Of a DNA stretch of 64,000 nt, positions 1-11,100 are shown one piece after another (within the stretch, counting starts at the first letter, position 1; each line of letters opens with the position of its first letter). Made by a program: the position numbers and the translations under genes. The notes under the pieces were generated by a model. The model saw nothing but the letters and a program-made list of their open reading frames with translations. It did not search any database and was not told the DNA's origin. Origin of the DNA: Warburgia ugandensis (lineage: Eukaryota > Streptophyta > Magnoliopsida > Canellales > Canellaceae); assembly GCA_035236585.1 (NCBI GenBank), contig CP141132.1, positions 59,245,880 through 59,309,879 on the forward strand, given 5' to 3'.

Positions 1-2232
1 TCCGTTGGATGAGCTTCACCGTTGTTTGGTATAAGTGAGAGAGAAGAGCTCGTCCACGTTTAAGGAGAGCGAAGGCTCAGTTGAAGGAGAAAACCTACGT
101 GCAGTACTAGTTCCGGTGGACCCAATAAATGAGCAGTTAGAGCTTCGAACCGGTTATCTTTCTTGGGAATTGAGATTTAATTAGTTTGGTTTAGAAAATG
201 AGAATACTACTTTCGAGAGAGAGAGAGATCAAAATTATGTGGGCGAAACAGATGAACGGTAAGAATTAACCACAAGTGGGCCCGTAAATCGTGTTGTTGC
301 AGTGAGGTGGCACCCTACTGGGTCGTCGCTGTAGAAAGATTTTGAGCCACGAAGAATTCAGACGTACGCGTGCCACTGTTTAAGCAGCCCAGGTCAATGG
401 ATCGACCATAGTAAGAGCTATCTTTCTGTTCCTTTCACTTTCCATTCACTGTGACGCGTATGCCTTTCACTTTCCTATTCTGTAAGGGTAGACGTAAAAC
501 TAGAAAGACTGAAATCACTGAGAAGGTAATAGTTCTTGACTATAAGAAATGCCAGAAACATATTATCACTGCTCATAAGTGGTTTATGGTTTATGGACTT
601 TCAGTGAAAGTGACAAGAAACTTAGTAAGAAGAATATCAGTTTTTGTGTTAATAAAACTGGGCAGAGAGGAGAGGCTTTTTGGTGTATTAGCCATTAGTG
701 CATGATTACTATATTTGTGGTAGTTAGCACAAATTGAAAATGCATGTTCTCCTTCTGTGCAAAATATTTAGCGTTGGTCGTTGAGATATGCTATCAACAT
801 ATTTTCCTAACTGATTGGGTGAGTCCTTTAGATGATCTAACTCAATCATCTCGTTGGCCCTATGTTTACCAAGAAAAACTTATGCCCATTGAAAAATCCT
901 ATGGTCATGAATTAAATTAAAAATTGCAAAACTAGAACCATCCAGCAAGTATGAATTATTTATTTCTGGCCAATCCAGGCGAGGCTGAACAAGATGATTT
1001 GTCTGATACATCCAACGATGGAGCCTAGATAGGGGCCCATAGATCTGTACGGAACACTCTGTCTAGATATCATGTCTCTGAGTCTTTTCATGATTATAAT
1101 GGATGGGTTCTTCCGGTCTCTTCGCCTAATTACTCCCGTAGGATATCTGCTGGCCCAAACACCATGATGCTTTTGAAACTTTGTATATTGTTGGAATATC
1201 CAAAGTGTGAAACACAGATGAACGGGTCGGATGAACCAGAAGTTGACCCTACGATGTAATCTTTCAGAAAACATGCATAGAGTGGAGTCTCCTGTTGAGG
1301 TTCCATAAAAAGTGATAATTTCTTATAGAATGAAAGAGACATATGATGTTGTCATTTTTTTCTATGTATTTATTGTCAAATTGATTTGATATTCCATTCC
1401 AATGTTCATGCACCGAATGGTTATAGCAAAGAAATATTATGCCTTTTTTGGCACGGAAACCGCGTGCTGCAGTGATTGCTGTATACGAGGAATGTTTCAC
1501 TACAGTACTTATACATCTTAATGTACAGTCGTACCAGCAAGAGCAACGTTCTTGCATCCACATAGAAACTCGTGAAAGCGCCATCAGCTTGCGCAATCGC
1601 ATGGCTAAATGGCACAAACTTCGTCTTTTTGTTTCTCTCTTACTCACCGTGGTTGTCCTCAACTCAACAAATAAATAATAAAACGTGCGCAGAATACCAG
1701 CCAACACATTGACCGCATCCCCAGGTTGTTAGTTTTAAAGTAGTGAATGGTAGACCAAAATTCTGTTCTCCAAATAGATTGTTTAAAAGGATTGTCATTG
1801 TTTGCCAGTGTGTGGAGGCCATTAACAATATTGCAATGCCGGAGGACGATTTGGCAAGAAAGATGATCTAACGGCTACTAATAAAATATGGCAAGAGAGA
1901 GAGAGAGAAGATCACCCTCGGCTTTCCTGCTGGACCTTGGCTATCTCAGCATGAATAGTGAGATAGAATAATTGAGAGGCCCACATTTCTGTCACCCATA
2001 TCATGCCACGGACAAGTGACCATATACGCACATACATCCATACATGCGAGTTGCATGTACTTGTGCTGTTAATACTCTGAGACACAAGCAATTAGTGATC
2101 CAAGCCTACTCATCTATCTTCTTGAAACATCTGCATTTGCCATTTCCAAAAGCTTCTTTACAGGATGATCTTCTTCATCCAGTCTGTTAAGCTTTTTTAT
2201 TTGAGGAATGTTAAAATGACTGCACTATGAGG
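1..2232. other. No supported gene; low-copy intergenic sequence
   Basis: I see no recognisable coding region, RNA gene or transposon here. Short open frames exist, for example 70 codons on the minus strand at 1,130-1,342 and overlapping frames at 1,264-1,707. None matches a family I know, and the frames overlap each other in conflicting phases. A short GA tract lies near 1,895-1,910. GC content is slightly higher than in the transposon-rich remainder, so this could be promoter or intergenic DNA beside a gene outside the window. That is inference only. Confidence 0.4.
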
Positions 2233-2515
2233 TGTGGTGTGGGCGACCACATTTTATGGGGCGTACTTTGAATAATTCATTTCATTCATCTAGTTCATCA
2301 AGGCATGAGTGTCTTATAGATGAAAATGCATATAATTTAGATGATTCTAGCCAGTAAGAAACTGTACATTGCTTACAAAGTTTCTAAACTGTCCGTTTTA
2401 TAATCATCTAAATCATATAATTTTTTACTCATAAAATATCTAACTTTAGAACAATGTGATAAACAAGTCGGACCATTCAAGAGTAGGCCCATAAAACACC
2501 GTCACTTGCCCGTAC
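2233..2515. mobile_element. Imperfect foldback element (MITE-like)
   Basis: The two halves form an imperfect inverted repeat about 280 bp long. The outer left arm reads TTTTATGGGGCGTAC and the outer right arm, reverse-complemented, reads TTTTATGGGCCTAC. The inner arms also pair: ATAATTTAGATGATT near 2,331 against ATGATTTAGATGATT reverse-complemented from about 2,402-2,416. No coding sequence lies inside. This fits a non-autonomous DNA transposon (MITE). I could not identify a convincing target-site duplication, so the family (hAT, Mutator or other) is not assigned. Confidence 0.5.
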
Positions 2516-2802
2516 TACAATATGCTAGTTTAGCAATTCTTTTCTTATTGAATGAAGAAAAACAAGGGCACTATAATAATCATTTTTTTTAATTTTTAAC
2601 AATCAATAGTAATGATGGTTAGACTCAAAAGAAACAGAGACTATGATCATCCACAAGGCGTGATTTTTTGTGTCTAGGAAAGCAAAAGGGACGCTGAATA
2701 AGTTAATGTCTTAGATCTTCCACAAAGCACACGTAAACTCACGAAAAAGGGCAGTCTATGACCAGAAGCCAGTTAGGCATGGGAATTCCGGGACTTTAAA
2801 AT

Positions 2803-2804
<2 letters not shown>

Positions 2805-2863
<59 letters not shown>

Positions 2864-2933
2864 TTAAGCAGATCATCTATCCAGCTAGTTGATCTGGAAG
2901 TCTAACAAGAGTTGCACTTTATATACATGCATG

Positions 2934-2984
<51 letters not shown>
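2805..2984. repeat. (AT)n and (GA)n microsatellites
   Basis: A nearly perfect AT dinucleotide run spans about 2,805-2,861. After 75 bp of unique sequence, a perfect GA run spans 2,937-2,984. A 60-codon open frame crossing the GA run is an artefact of the repeat. Confidence 0.97.
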
Positions 2985-2987
<3 letters not shown>

Positions 2988-2990
2988 TCC

Positions 2991-3736
2991 CCTTTTTCCT
3001 TTGTGGTGCGTGGTAACTTAATATTAATAGTGTTAGGTGATAGGGTCGGTTTAGACCATAGGATTACATGATCAAAAATACATACAAAGACATGTATTTA
3101 CATGGTTTGGCCAAGATGCCTACATCCATTGGGTGTAGAGCAATAATTTCACTATAAAATGAAATGATACAACGAGAACAATTACAGGAATATTTATAGA
3201 ATGTGAATGACCAAGAATGTGGTGGTTCTATCTATCGCTCCTCAAATTATCCCTATTTATAAGAATTACATGTGTGTATATGTCAAGATTTGCAAGTGAT
3301 AAAGTCTTCAACCTACGGCGCCGTTGGCCGTCAATATTGAAGTCTGCCTTTTTCCTTTGTGGTATGTGGTAACTTAATATTAATAGTGTTAGGTGATAGG
3401 GTTGGATTTGTCCATTGGCACAGATTTGACTGCCAAGATCTTTAGACAATAGGATTACATGATCAAATATATATACAAAGACATATATTTGCATGGTTTG
3501 GCCAAGATGCCTACATCCACTAGGTGTAGAGCAACAATTTCACTATAAAATGAAATGATACAACGAGAACAATTACAGGAATATTTATAGAATGTGGATG
3601 ACCAAGAATGTCGTGGTTCTATCTATCGCTACTCAAATCATCCCTATTTATAGGAATTACATGTGTGTATATTTCAAGATTTGCAAGTGATAAAGTCTTC
3701 AACCTACGGCGTCGTTGGCCGTCAATATTGAAGTCT
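2991..3736. repeat. Tandem duplicate of a Copia-like LTR fragment
   Basis: Two direct copies lie head to tail: 2,991-3,346 and 3,347-3,736. They differ by scattered substitutions and an insertion of about 34 bp in the second copy, just after the phrase GTGATAGGGTTGG. The phrase CATGGTTTGGCCAAGATGCC followed by CTACATCCA is typical of plant Copia LTRs. A TATTTATA-type stretch follows in each copy. There is no coding region. I read this as a duplicated LTR fragment; orientation and exact ends are not determined. Confidence 0.6.
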
Positions 3737-4489
3737 ATTGGGACAGTGCTGACAATCTAGATGTCGGTTGTTATTGACTCAATGGGCATGGACCATAGTG
3801 AGTCCACCTCAACATTAGGTCTCCTCCACATTTGATGGAGGTGAATGGCTTGGAATCTGCGTTCTAAAAGACTGGAGCTCACAACCTGGGGTACTAATTA
3901 AAGGATAAGCGATTCTCTTTTTCTTTAATGTTGCTTTGTAGTTTTTGTTTATCGAACGTAAGTGTACTGCAATAGCTACCACGAATTTCAGAATATTTAG
4001 GCCCACTTATGCCCATTGGCATCATCTATGAATACAATAGTTAGATATGTGGGGTTAATTCCCCAAACCAAAAGTGTGATTTCTGCGTCGAAGATGCATC
4101 ATGTTGGCCTCTTCACAGGCTAATGTGTGAGGCTGACATCCTCCATCTGATTCAGTAGGCTGCTTCATTCCTGTCCTACAAGGAGGGTCTTCCAATGTGG
4201 GGTGACTATATCTGCAATGCATTGTTTGGATCAGTGGAAGTTAGTGCTTTGAGATCTACAAAAAGAAAGCTTTCCACTCGAGTAGTTGAACATGTAAAAG
4301 TTCTTGCAAGTCTTAGGTTACCACCCGCTGATAGAGCATCACAGGGCTCAGGTTATACGATATGATACACTGATGAGAGGTTATTTTGTTTGGTTCCAAT
4401 GGTGGACTTGAAGGTGGTGTACAACGGGATTTTCTCTTTTGCCTTTTGGTATAGGCAAACTTTATTCCTACTATATGTACTAGCTAGGT
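3737..4489. other. Intergenic, no supported gene
   Basis: There is no recognisable gene. A plus-strand frame is open from about 4,159 to 4,363 (about 65 codons, containing YKEGLPMWGDYICNALF), flanked by stops, with no family I recognise. It might be a decayed exon or chance. The first copy of a roughly 110-bp dispersed repeat lies at 3,821-3,925. Confidence 0.4.
3821..3925. repeat. Dispersed ~110-bp repeat, copy 1
   Basis: This resembles copies at 4,490-4,552 (resuming at 7,316) and 7,392-7,500. Shared words are a CATCCAC-like start, GAGGTGAAyGGC, a GGAATC/TTCTA stretch, an ACAACC or GCAACC box, and a GATTCTCTTT-like tail. Origin is unknown; a SINE or MITE is possible. Confidence 0.45.
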
Positions 4490-4552
4490 CTCATCCACGT
4501 GGATAGATGGAGTTCAACGGCCCAGAATTCACATTCCAGAGAACTTGGATCC
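4490..4552. repeat. Dispersed ~110-bp repeat, copy 2 (interrupted)
   Basis: This is the left part of the repeat. It is cut at GATCC by the solo LTR that follows and resumes at 7,316 with ACAACCAATGG, where the other copies have their ACAACC/GCAACC box. The position of the cut supports a simple insertion of the LTR into the repeat. Confidence 0.5.
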
Positions 4553-5414
4553 TGTGACGACCTGGGTTTTCACATGCATTTTTAAATGCACAACTAATTT
4601 CTTATGCAGAGTCGGGCCCTGTTTTGAAAAACAATGTAATGTAGTGGAAGAATCTTTGCTTTTAAATCCACTTTGAAAACCCCGAGTGTTATTTACTTTA
4701 AAGAAAAATAAAATAATGTGTACTCAAAATATAATAAATGTATCCTAGATCTATCCAGTCACAGCTCATAGTCCAACTATACGATGTATATATACATGTT
4801 CCAAAACAATGAGTTTATATACTTACATTTATGTTAGCCTTTATCTTCATCAATTTGATTGTAGCACTAAAACTTCCTGATACTTCTTCTATTTCTGTTT
4901 GAGCTTATCTGTAAAAATAATATATTGGATCGAGGATTGCTCATACTCAATAGATGAATTTGATACTACTAATTTGAAAACACGGCATGCAACATACATA
5001 ATTTCAACAGAAATTTTTCAGATAAAATTATGCAATTTATGTAAATGTGGGTATTCATGCATAAATCATTCTACTCATTTGTATATTTTCAAATAATAGA
5101 ACTTTCCATCAAAAACCATCAATCAATAATATAAAATATTACGAAAATCTTAAAATAGTGACTGATCAAATCAAATGATAGAATCTTAACTCAATGGTAA
5201 ATATCATATGCGTGGGTTTCTCGGCGAACACATGAAGCTGATTGGTTACGAGTACTCATTTAAAACAATCTCAATACACTATGTATGGTGATACCAAAAA
5301 TCAAAATCATAATGCCCAATATGCTCATGACCAGAACCTATCTAAAATCGTGTCTCCGGTATCTAGAGACCGACCTACCATAGTCTCCACAGTGACTATG
5401 GATATGTCCTCTTT

Positions 5415-5568
5415 GTCCCTTTATAAGTTGCCTCATTCGGCAATCTACTCACTTGGAACTCAAGGTTTTATTCCCTCCGTAGGTTGTCTCAATTGGTGAT
5501 CTACCCACTTGGAACTCAAAGTTTTGTTCTCTCTGCAAGTTACATCAATCGGCAATCTACCCCTTAGT
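5415..5568. repeat. Three-copy ~56-bp tandem repeat inside the solo LTR
   Basis: Units begin near 5,416, 5,472 and 5,529. Shared words are GTTGCCTCATTCGGCAATCT-like sequence followed by ACTTGGAACTCAA. The third unit is incomplete. The two related LTRs do not show this array at the same place. Confidence 0.7.
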
Positions 5569-6750
5569 ATGATGCTCATCAGGCTCATTAGCCCGAAAAA
5601 GATATATACATATAATCCAATTTCTCAATAATCATAAATCATGCAATTTATGCAACTAGTTTCAAACACATGCGAGTAATGCATATATAAAATATGTTCA
5701 TGAAATATATAAGAAATCACATTTTAAATCAAGATCATGAACCATGAGAATAGTTTACATGAAAATATCATATCTCAACATTATTTCCAAAAGCATACTA
5801 AACATGAAAACAGATTCAAGTAGATTTTGAAGTGCAATTTGAAAACTTAGCACTATCAGACTACCTACCTCGATGATGTTACTTGGATCGTGTTTTTTTT
5901 TCAATTCGAATACTGAATCTCTTTCAATATCTTCTTGGAATCCTGGATTTAGGATTAAGAATTCAACTATTATCTTTTAATCTATACTGATCATCAGTCA
6001 GTTTTATAAATTAATGACCTAGACCATTGATCTAAACTCCAATCTTATCCATAAAAGGGTCAGATTTATGATTTAAGGGTGAGCATCCTTATTTTAAGGT
6101 TGATTTGGATATCTAGAGCTTCTAAGTTGTCCAATAGACCACTTATTAGGCTTAGATCGTCTTTGATCTTGTAGATTTATGAGATTCTTAGGATTTTTAG
6201 ATCATAAGTAGATAAAATCATTCTTTGATCCTATATTTTATTGCATAATTAGGTTCGTGTTGTAGATACAATTCTAATGGACCTTTCGGATGGTTAATCA
6301 GGCTTCTATAGCTCCGGTGATGACTAGCCATGATAATCGTCGGTGACGTTTTCTAGTTCGGATTGACTCCTAATTAAAAGGATTTGTAGAACAGGATCTT
6401 ACCTTCACTCCTGTTAAGTTTGGCATTGTGTCATAGTCATTTGATGCCGGTAAATGTGGATTTTCTTGTCAGACTGTCACCAAAAACTCTATGTTGCTGG
6501 ATTAGAATCTTCGTCCGATCGCCAGTAAAATCTACTCTGATTGTGAAATAGATGGAGTAGTTTTGATCGTCTTCTCACAAGGAATCCAGCAGTGATGTCT
6601 GATCTTCGATCCACCACTGCTCAAACGATTGTCGTAGGGCCAAGCAATAACCGTAGTTACAGTCGCCAGAAAAAATAGAGAATAGGTGGTCGGAGGAAAA
6701 GGAGAAGATTGGGAATGGATCTTAGGTGCAATGGGGAAGAGGAGAGGGAG

Positions 6751-6757
6751 ATTTATA
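6751..6757 (-). promoter_or_regulatory. Putative TATA box of the solo LTR
   Basis: The minus strand reads TATAAAT, followed by a pyrimidine-rich stretch (CTCCCTCTCCTC). The two related LTRs have TATAAGA at the matching place, also followed by CTCTTCCCTCC. Conserved placement in three LTRs supports a core promoter, but no transcription start is demonstrated. Confidence 0.5.
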
Positions 6758-7391
6758 GGGTAGTGCACGACCCTTTTTGGTGGTGCCATCGCTACAAATA
6801 GTGGTTGGCGCCCACCGTCTTCTTCAGTGCCAACACGGTTTTCCACCGATGACACATTTTTGTCACTGACATGATTTCTGGCGCTAACATGGTGTTGACG
6901 AGGTGATGACGCATTGATGAAGCCATGCTGACATGGTGTTGACGAGAAGAATGATGTAAAGTTGGAAGGGGGTGTTGTTAACAAAATAGCCCCGTGCGTT
7001 TTGTTTTTTTTTAACTTTTAATTATTGGAATACCTTTTATCTTCTAATGCTCATAACTTTTTTGTCCGAACTCTGTTTTCAGTGTTTTTGAGTCGTTGAA
7101 TTCCATTTTTTGAGTAGAATCTAATAATGGAGATAATTTCAACAAATTCTAACTTCATAAAATTTAAATTAAATAGAACATTTATCTTCCCGTCTAATCC
7201 AATTATTTTCCAAAATAACTAAGATATAAAAATTTTGTTAATTACAAATATTATGATTGATTGTAATTGAAAAAGGGATTCTCTAGGACTTAAAAATTTG
7301 GGTGATTACAGATCCACAACCAATGGTTGAGGTGCAAAGCAAAGAGATTCCTTTTTCTTTTTGATACATGCAAAATTTCCTACAACGAACT

Positions 7392-7500
7392 TCTCATCCA
7401 CATGGGATGAGGTGAACGGCCTGGAATCAACATTCTAGCAGATTAGAACCTGCAACCTATTCTGGGAGTACGAAAAGAGAAGAATTCTCTATCCTCTCTC
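7392..7500. repeat. Dispersed ~110-bp repeat, copy 3
   Basis: This third copy reads CTCATCCACATGGGATGAGG, then an AACGGCC box, GCAACC, and a GAATTCTCT tail. It lies only 80 bp from the right edge of the solo LTR that interrupts copy 2, so copies 2 and 3 were near-adjacent before that insertion. Confidence 0.45.
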
Positions 7501-7772
7501 TTTGTATGCATGCATATCTTAACTAGACCCTTTGCATGCGCTGGCTAGCATTGGCTGGCCGAACATTTGATGATGTGGAGAGACTTAATTGTCTTATAGT
7601 TTAGCTGCTTTATTTGAAGAAATTTTATGGATTCCATCATTTAACTGTTTTGTACTTTTTGGTGAATGGAAACTTTCGGTCTCAGTCCCTATGGATAAAT
7701 TCTATTATTTGATTCGTTAACTTTATAACCGAGAAAATGAATGGTCAATCACTCATTCCATGTACACTAACG

Positions 7773-8129
7773 GTCTATTACTGGACTTGTCCTCTCATTT
7801 TTCTTGATGGTCACAGCATCAGTAAGCCTGCGAAAGCATGTGGGTCTGCTACCAGCTCAAGTAGCAGTTGCCTTGAAATAAGAGGACAGTCTCACTGCAC
7901 AAAGCTCTAAAGAAGGAGCAGACTACAAGGGTCTATAGTATGTAGTCTTCTCCAGTGCACGAAGCTCTCGCCTATGCGGGGTCTAAAAAAGAGGCGGACC
8001 ACAAAGGTATATAGAACCCAGTCTTAGCATGCAACTATTGCTTGAGCTGGTAGCGGGTCCACGTGCTTTTGCAGGCTTACTGGTGCTGTGACCATCAGAA
8101 AAAATGAGAGGACAAGTCCAGTAAGAGAC
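7773..8129. mobile_element. Long inverted-repeat element with SINE-like core
   Basis: The left arm (about 7,773-7,872) and right arm (about 8,030-8,129) are near-perfect reverse complements over roughly 95 bp. They include TTACTGGACTTGTCCTCTCA on the left and its complement TGAGAGGACAAGTCCAGTAA on the right, then a shared GATGGTCACAGC and GTAAGCCTGC block. The loop of about 150 bp holds Au-SINE-like pieces. Such long terminal inverted repeats suggest a Mutator-like MITE or a foldback created by inverted duplication. No clear target duplication was found. Confidence 0.75.
7880..8025 (-). mobile_element. Two Au-SINE-like fragments in tandem
   Basis: Two diverged copies of one motif sit head to tail. 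Each reads roughly AGTGCACGAAGCTCT, then a GGGGTC/AAGAAG stretch, then GCGGACCACAAAGG and TATATAG or CTATAG. Read on the minus strand this resembles the 3' half of the plant Au SINE: CTATAGACCCTTGTAGTC, then a GGACCCC-like stretch, then AGCTTCGTGCAC. The assignment is from memory of that family and not from a search. The copies are truncated, with no A/B box promoter seen. Confidence 0.6.
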
Positions 8130-11100
8130 GCTCCTCAAATATTCTTCTTTCTAAGTCCACAGTGCCTGCCACTTACTAGTCTGTCAAGCCTCTAAATTAA
8201 CACCTAAAGCCATCACCATCTGCATTCTTGTTCATCCATTCGTGCCGTCTATAAATATCATAAGACTCTTTTCTATAATTCTTGTGTCATCATAATGTCA
8301 TCGTCCAGCAGTATAAATTACTTAATGAGGTTGAACCTGGTGGATGCTGGGATAACAACATGCACGAGCCAACATGTCAAATATTTCTCGAGATAGATGA
8401 TATTCGAACCTTAGATCTAAGTAGGTTCATTATGCATATCAATTAACTCGTATCACTTAACAGTACATTGTGGCATGGTCACTCTGCAATTTGCCTCTAG
8501 CATTTACTGCTGCAAATAAACCAAACCACCTTATCCTACCAACTTGCTAGCTGATTACGGGAGGCATTATGCTACAACCTGAAGAATATTCCTTCGCCTA
8601 TGCATATGCTATGACCGTGACTTCTACTAACACAGCGTAGTATTAAGGAAAAAGGTTCCGTACGTGTGACATGGACACAGTTGAATCCACTAACTAACAG
8701 GTGATAGTGACTAACTCCATGTTGCTATTTGTTTCGTAAGTAGCAACAATCTCACTCGGACATACATGTCCTGGTGCAGACCCCGGAGCTTGAGCATCTA
8801 CTTTTTAAGTTCTTCATTGGAAGTGTGCCACGAGGAATTATAGTTAATTAAGCATCTTCAAAAGGAAGTTGCTGTATATGATTTTAGATCCCATCTCCAA
8901 GCTCCAACTAGCTAGTGGTTGAACTGCTGAAGCGCGTCATGGTCAAGACTTTTAATCTAGTGGGCCCATCTTGAATTTCTTCTGTTATGAAGGTCATGGT
9001 GATCAATAATTCAAACAATTTGATCATTCAAAAGCTTTCAATAATTCAAACAATTTGATCATTCAAAAGCTTTCTTTCTCGGGATGATGATTCTATCACT
9101 CACAAAGGTTCCTTTATTAAATAATCCAGACCACTAAGTTCACTAAACTTTCAAGCATGGGCCCAACGGCGGATCGAATACTTATTGTTCCATTGACGGA
9201 AACGACCGGATGTGAACTACCATTTTTCAAGTTCCAAGGTCCTCTGTGGACCACCTGTCAACCTGGTGGGTCTAGTTTTGGTGTAACAGTACAGAGCTCT
9301 AGCACTGTAGTCATGGTGAAGTTAAGCAGCCGGGCGGGATTTGGGGACTCAAATACTGCTTAATCTGGACGAACAAAACAAAGAAGTCCACAAGAAGCAA
9401 AAGAAAACTTGGTAAGAGTGGAGAACGAGAAGAACTTTGAAAGTAGTAGATCACAAGATCCTGTGTTGTCACTTGACCAAGTGACAAAAGTTGTATATTA
9501 ATGTTAGCATCTTAGTCTTTGTCATTGCAAATGATTTTGACTTCTGATGAGGTGTTTATATTAGAGAGAGCAGTAGGCACTTCATGTGGATGGATGGAGC
9601 TAACTGAGGGTGTATGAGAACCGATCACATTGTCCATTTCTGACCTTGTAATTTATGCTTTGTCGGTTTCTACGGATGGAAGTGGTGGGACCAACATGAT
9701 AATATTTTACATAGACAGCCAATGTTATCAGAGACTATTTCAGGTATAAGTTACAGTTTTGGAAAGAAAATCTCAACCAGTGATTCGCTTCTAAGGTAAG
9801 TATTTTAAGGAAAAGATCGAAACCCCTTTACGATTAATGCCATGCCCTCGTTTGGGTTTCGTTTTCTTGAATGATCAAAACCATTCATCTTATCATCTTG
9901 CATAGACGAGCCGTGACCCAAAAATAACATACTCAGGAAGATCCTGCAATTGATTTTCTAAGTTGTTTGAGTACCATTAATACTGTCTATTTTAGAACTC
10001 AAAATAACTCAGAAAAAGGATCATCCAAGGTTTGTGATGCTTGAAACCGTTCAGATTATCAGAACGGTGGGCTCCTTGATGGGACTACTACAAAGAAAAC
10101 CCCAAATAAGGGTGTGGTATAATTCCAAAGGGGGCGTCGGAATATCATATCCCTTTACTAGAAGAAATGATAGGAGGATAAGGAACTTTATGGACAAATC
10201 CAAGCAGTAATTTGCATTTCCTATGCAGTCTACACTAGAATTTCTGTTTCCCATGATTGGTTTATTAGAGTATTGATTAAATTGGTAAACCTGCTTTTCG
10301 AATTAGATTTTGGAATCTGAAATGAGGACCACGTGGCAAGTTACCGTGTGGAACTTTTACATAATATATTCACTATTGATTGATCTTAGCCGTTCAACTG
10401 TTTCTCCGACTTCGATATCCAGCAGCGCATAGTTAGATTGACTGGAAAAAAAATTTCTGACAAAGCGTCAACATTTTTTATGCCCTAACTTTAGCCAAAT
10501 AATTTCTTATGCCCGAATTCAAATCGAATTTCAAGAAAATATACGAAACTACCATATAAAATTTATTATTAATTCATTAAATTCTCAAATTAAGTCACAA
10601 TCCAAAATAAAGACTTAAATGCACGAGGAACAATGAACCCAACTGCGTATTTTGATTTTATCTTAGGATAAGTGTTCTTTACTTACCTCTTTCATAGATC
10701 TAAGCCGTTCGGCTTAGATTAGGCTAAATATTAAAATTCATGGCTATTAGATGATATATCCTACATTTCTTTACATTAAAAATTATAGTCATACAGTATC
10801 TTATATTTCTCTATATTAAGAATCATAGCTAAAAAGCATAAGATGAAATATATAATGAGCATAGAATTTGGTACTGAGCTTGGTGATCGATTTAGATCTA
10901 TAAACGAGTCAACTTAGGGGCTAGTAGAGGATAAAATTAAGTGTACACTTGAATTTGTTCCTGATTTTTCACGTACTAAATTGTCTTTTGCTTTTCGCGA
11001 ACAGACTTCGAAGCCATCTAAGGCAATGTTATCTTCCGTTTGGTCGGTTAGTTTCCCCAACACATTAGAAAATGACTTTTTCCTAAATGTGGTTATCGTT

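Larger units (their letters stand above)
4553..7310 (-). mobile_element. Solo LTR of a long-LTR retrotransposon
   Basis: The element starts with TGTGACGACCTGGGTTTTCA and ends with GGGTGATTACA. On the minus strand this gives the TGTAAT...GTCACA ends seen in LTRs of Ty3/Gypsy-like elements. It is flanked by a perfect 5-bp target duplication, GATCC at 4,548-4,552 and 7,311-7,315. It is a diverged relative of the two LTRs at 29,012-32,203 and 33,654-36,564, sharing both ends and much of the left third. No internal domain, primer site or second LTR is present, so it is a solo LTR left by LTR-LTR recombination. Its length, 2,758 bp, fits the related LTRs. Confidence 0.88.

Noticed and set aside
960..1707. 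Overlapping minus-strand frames that might form a host gene
   Set aside because: They conflict in phase and show no known motif; I could not build a spliced model.
9157..9363. 68-codon plus-strand frame starting MGPTADRI
   Set aside because: No domain, no homologue recognised, and no neighbouring exon signals.
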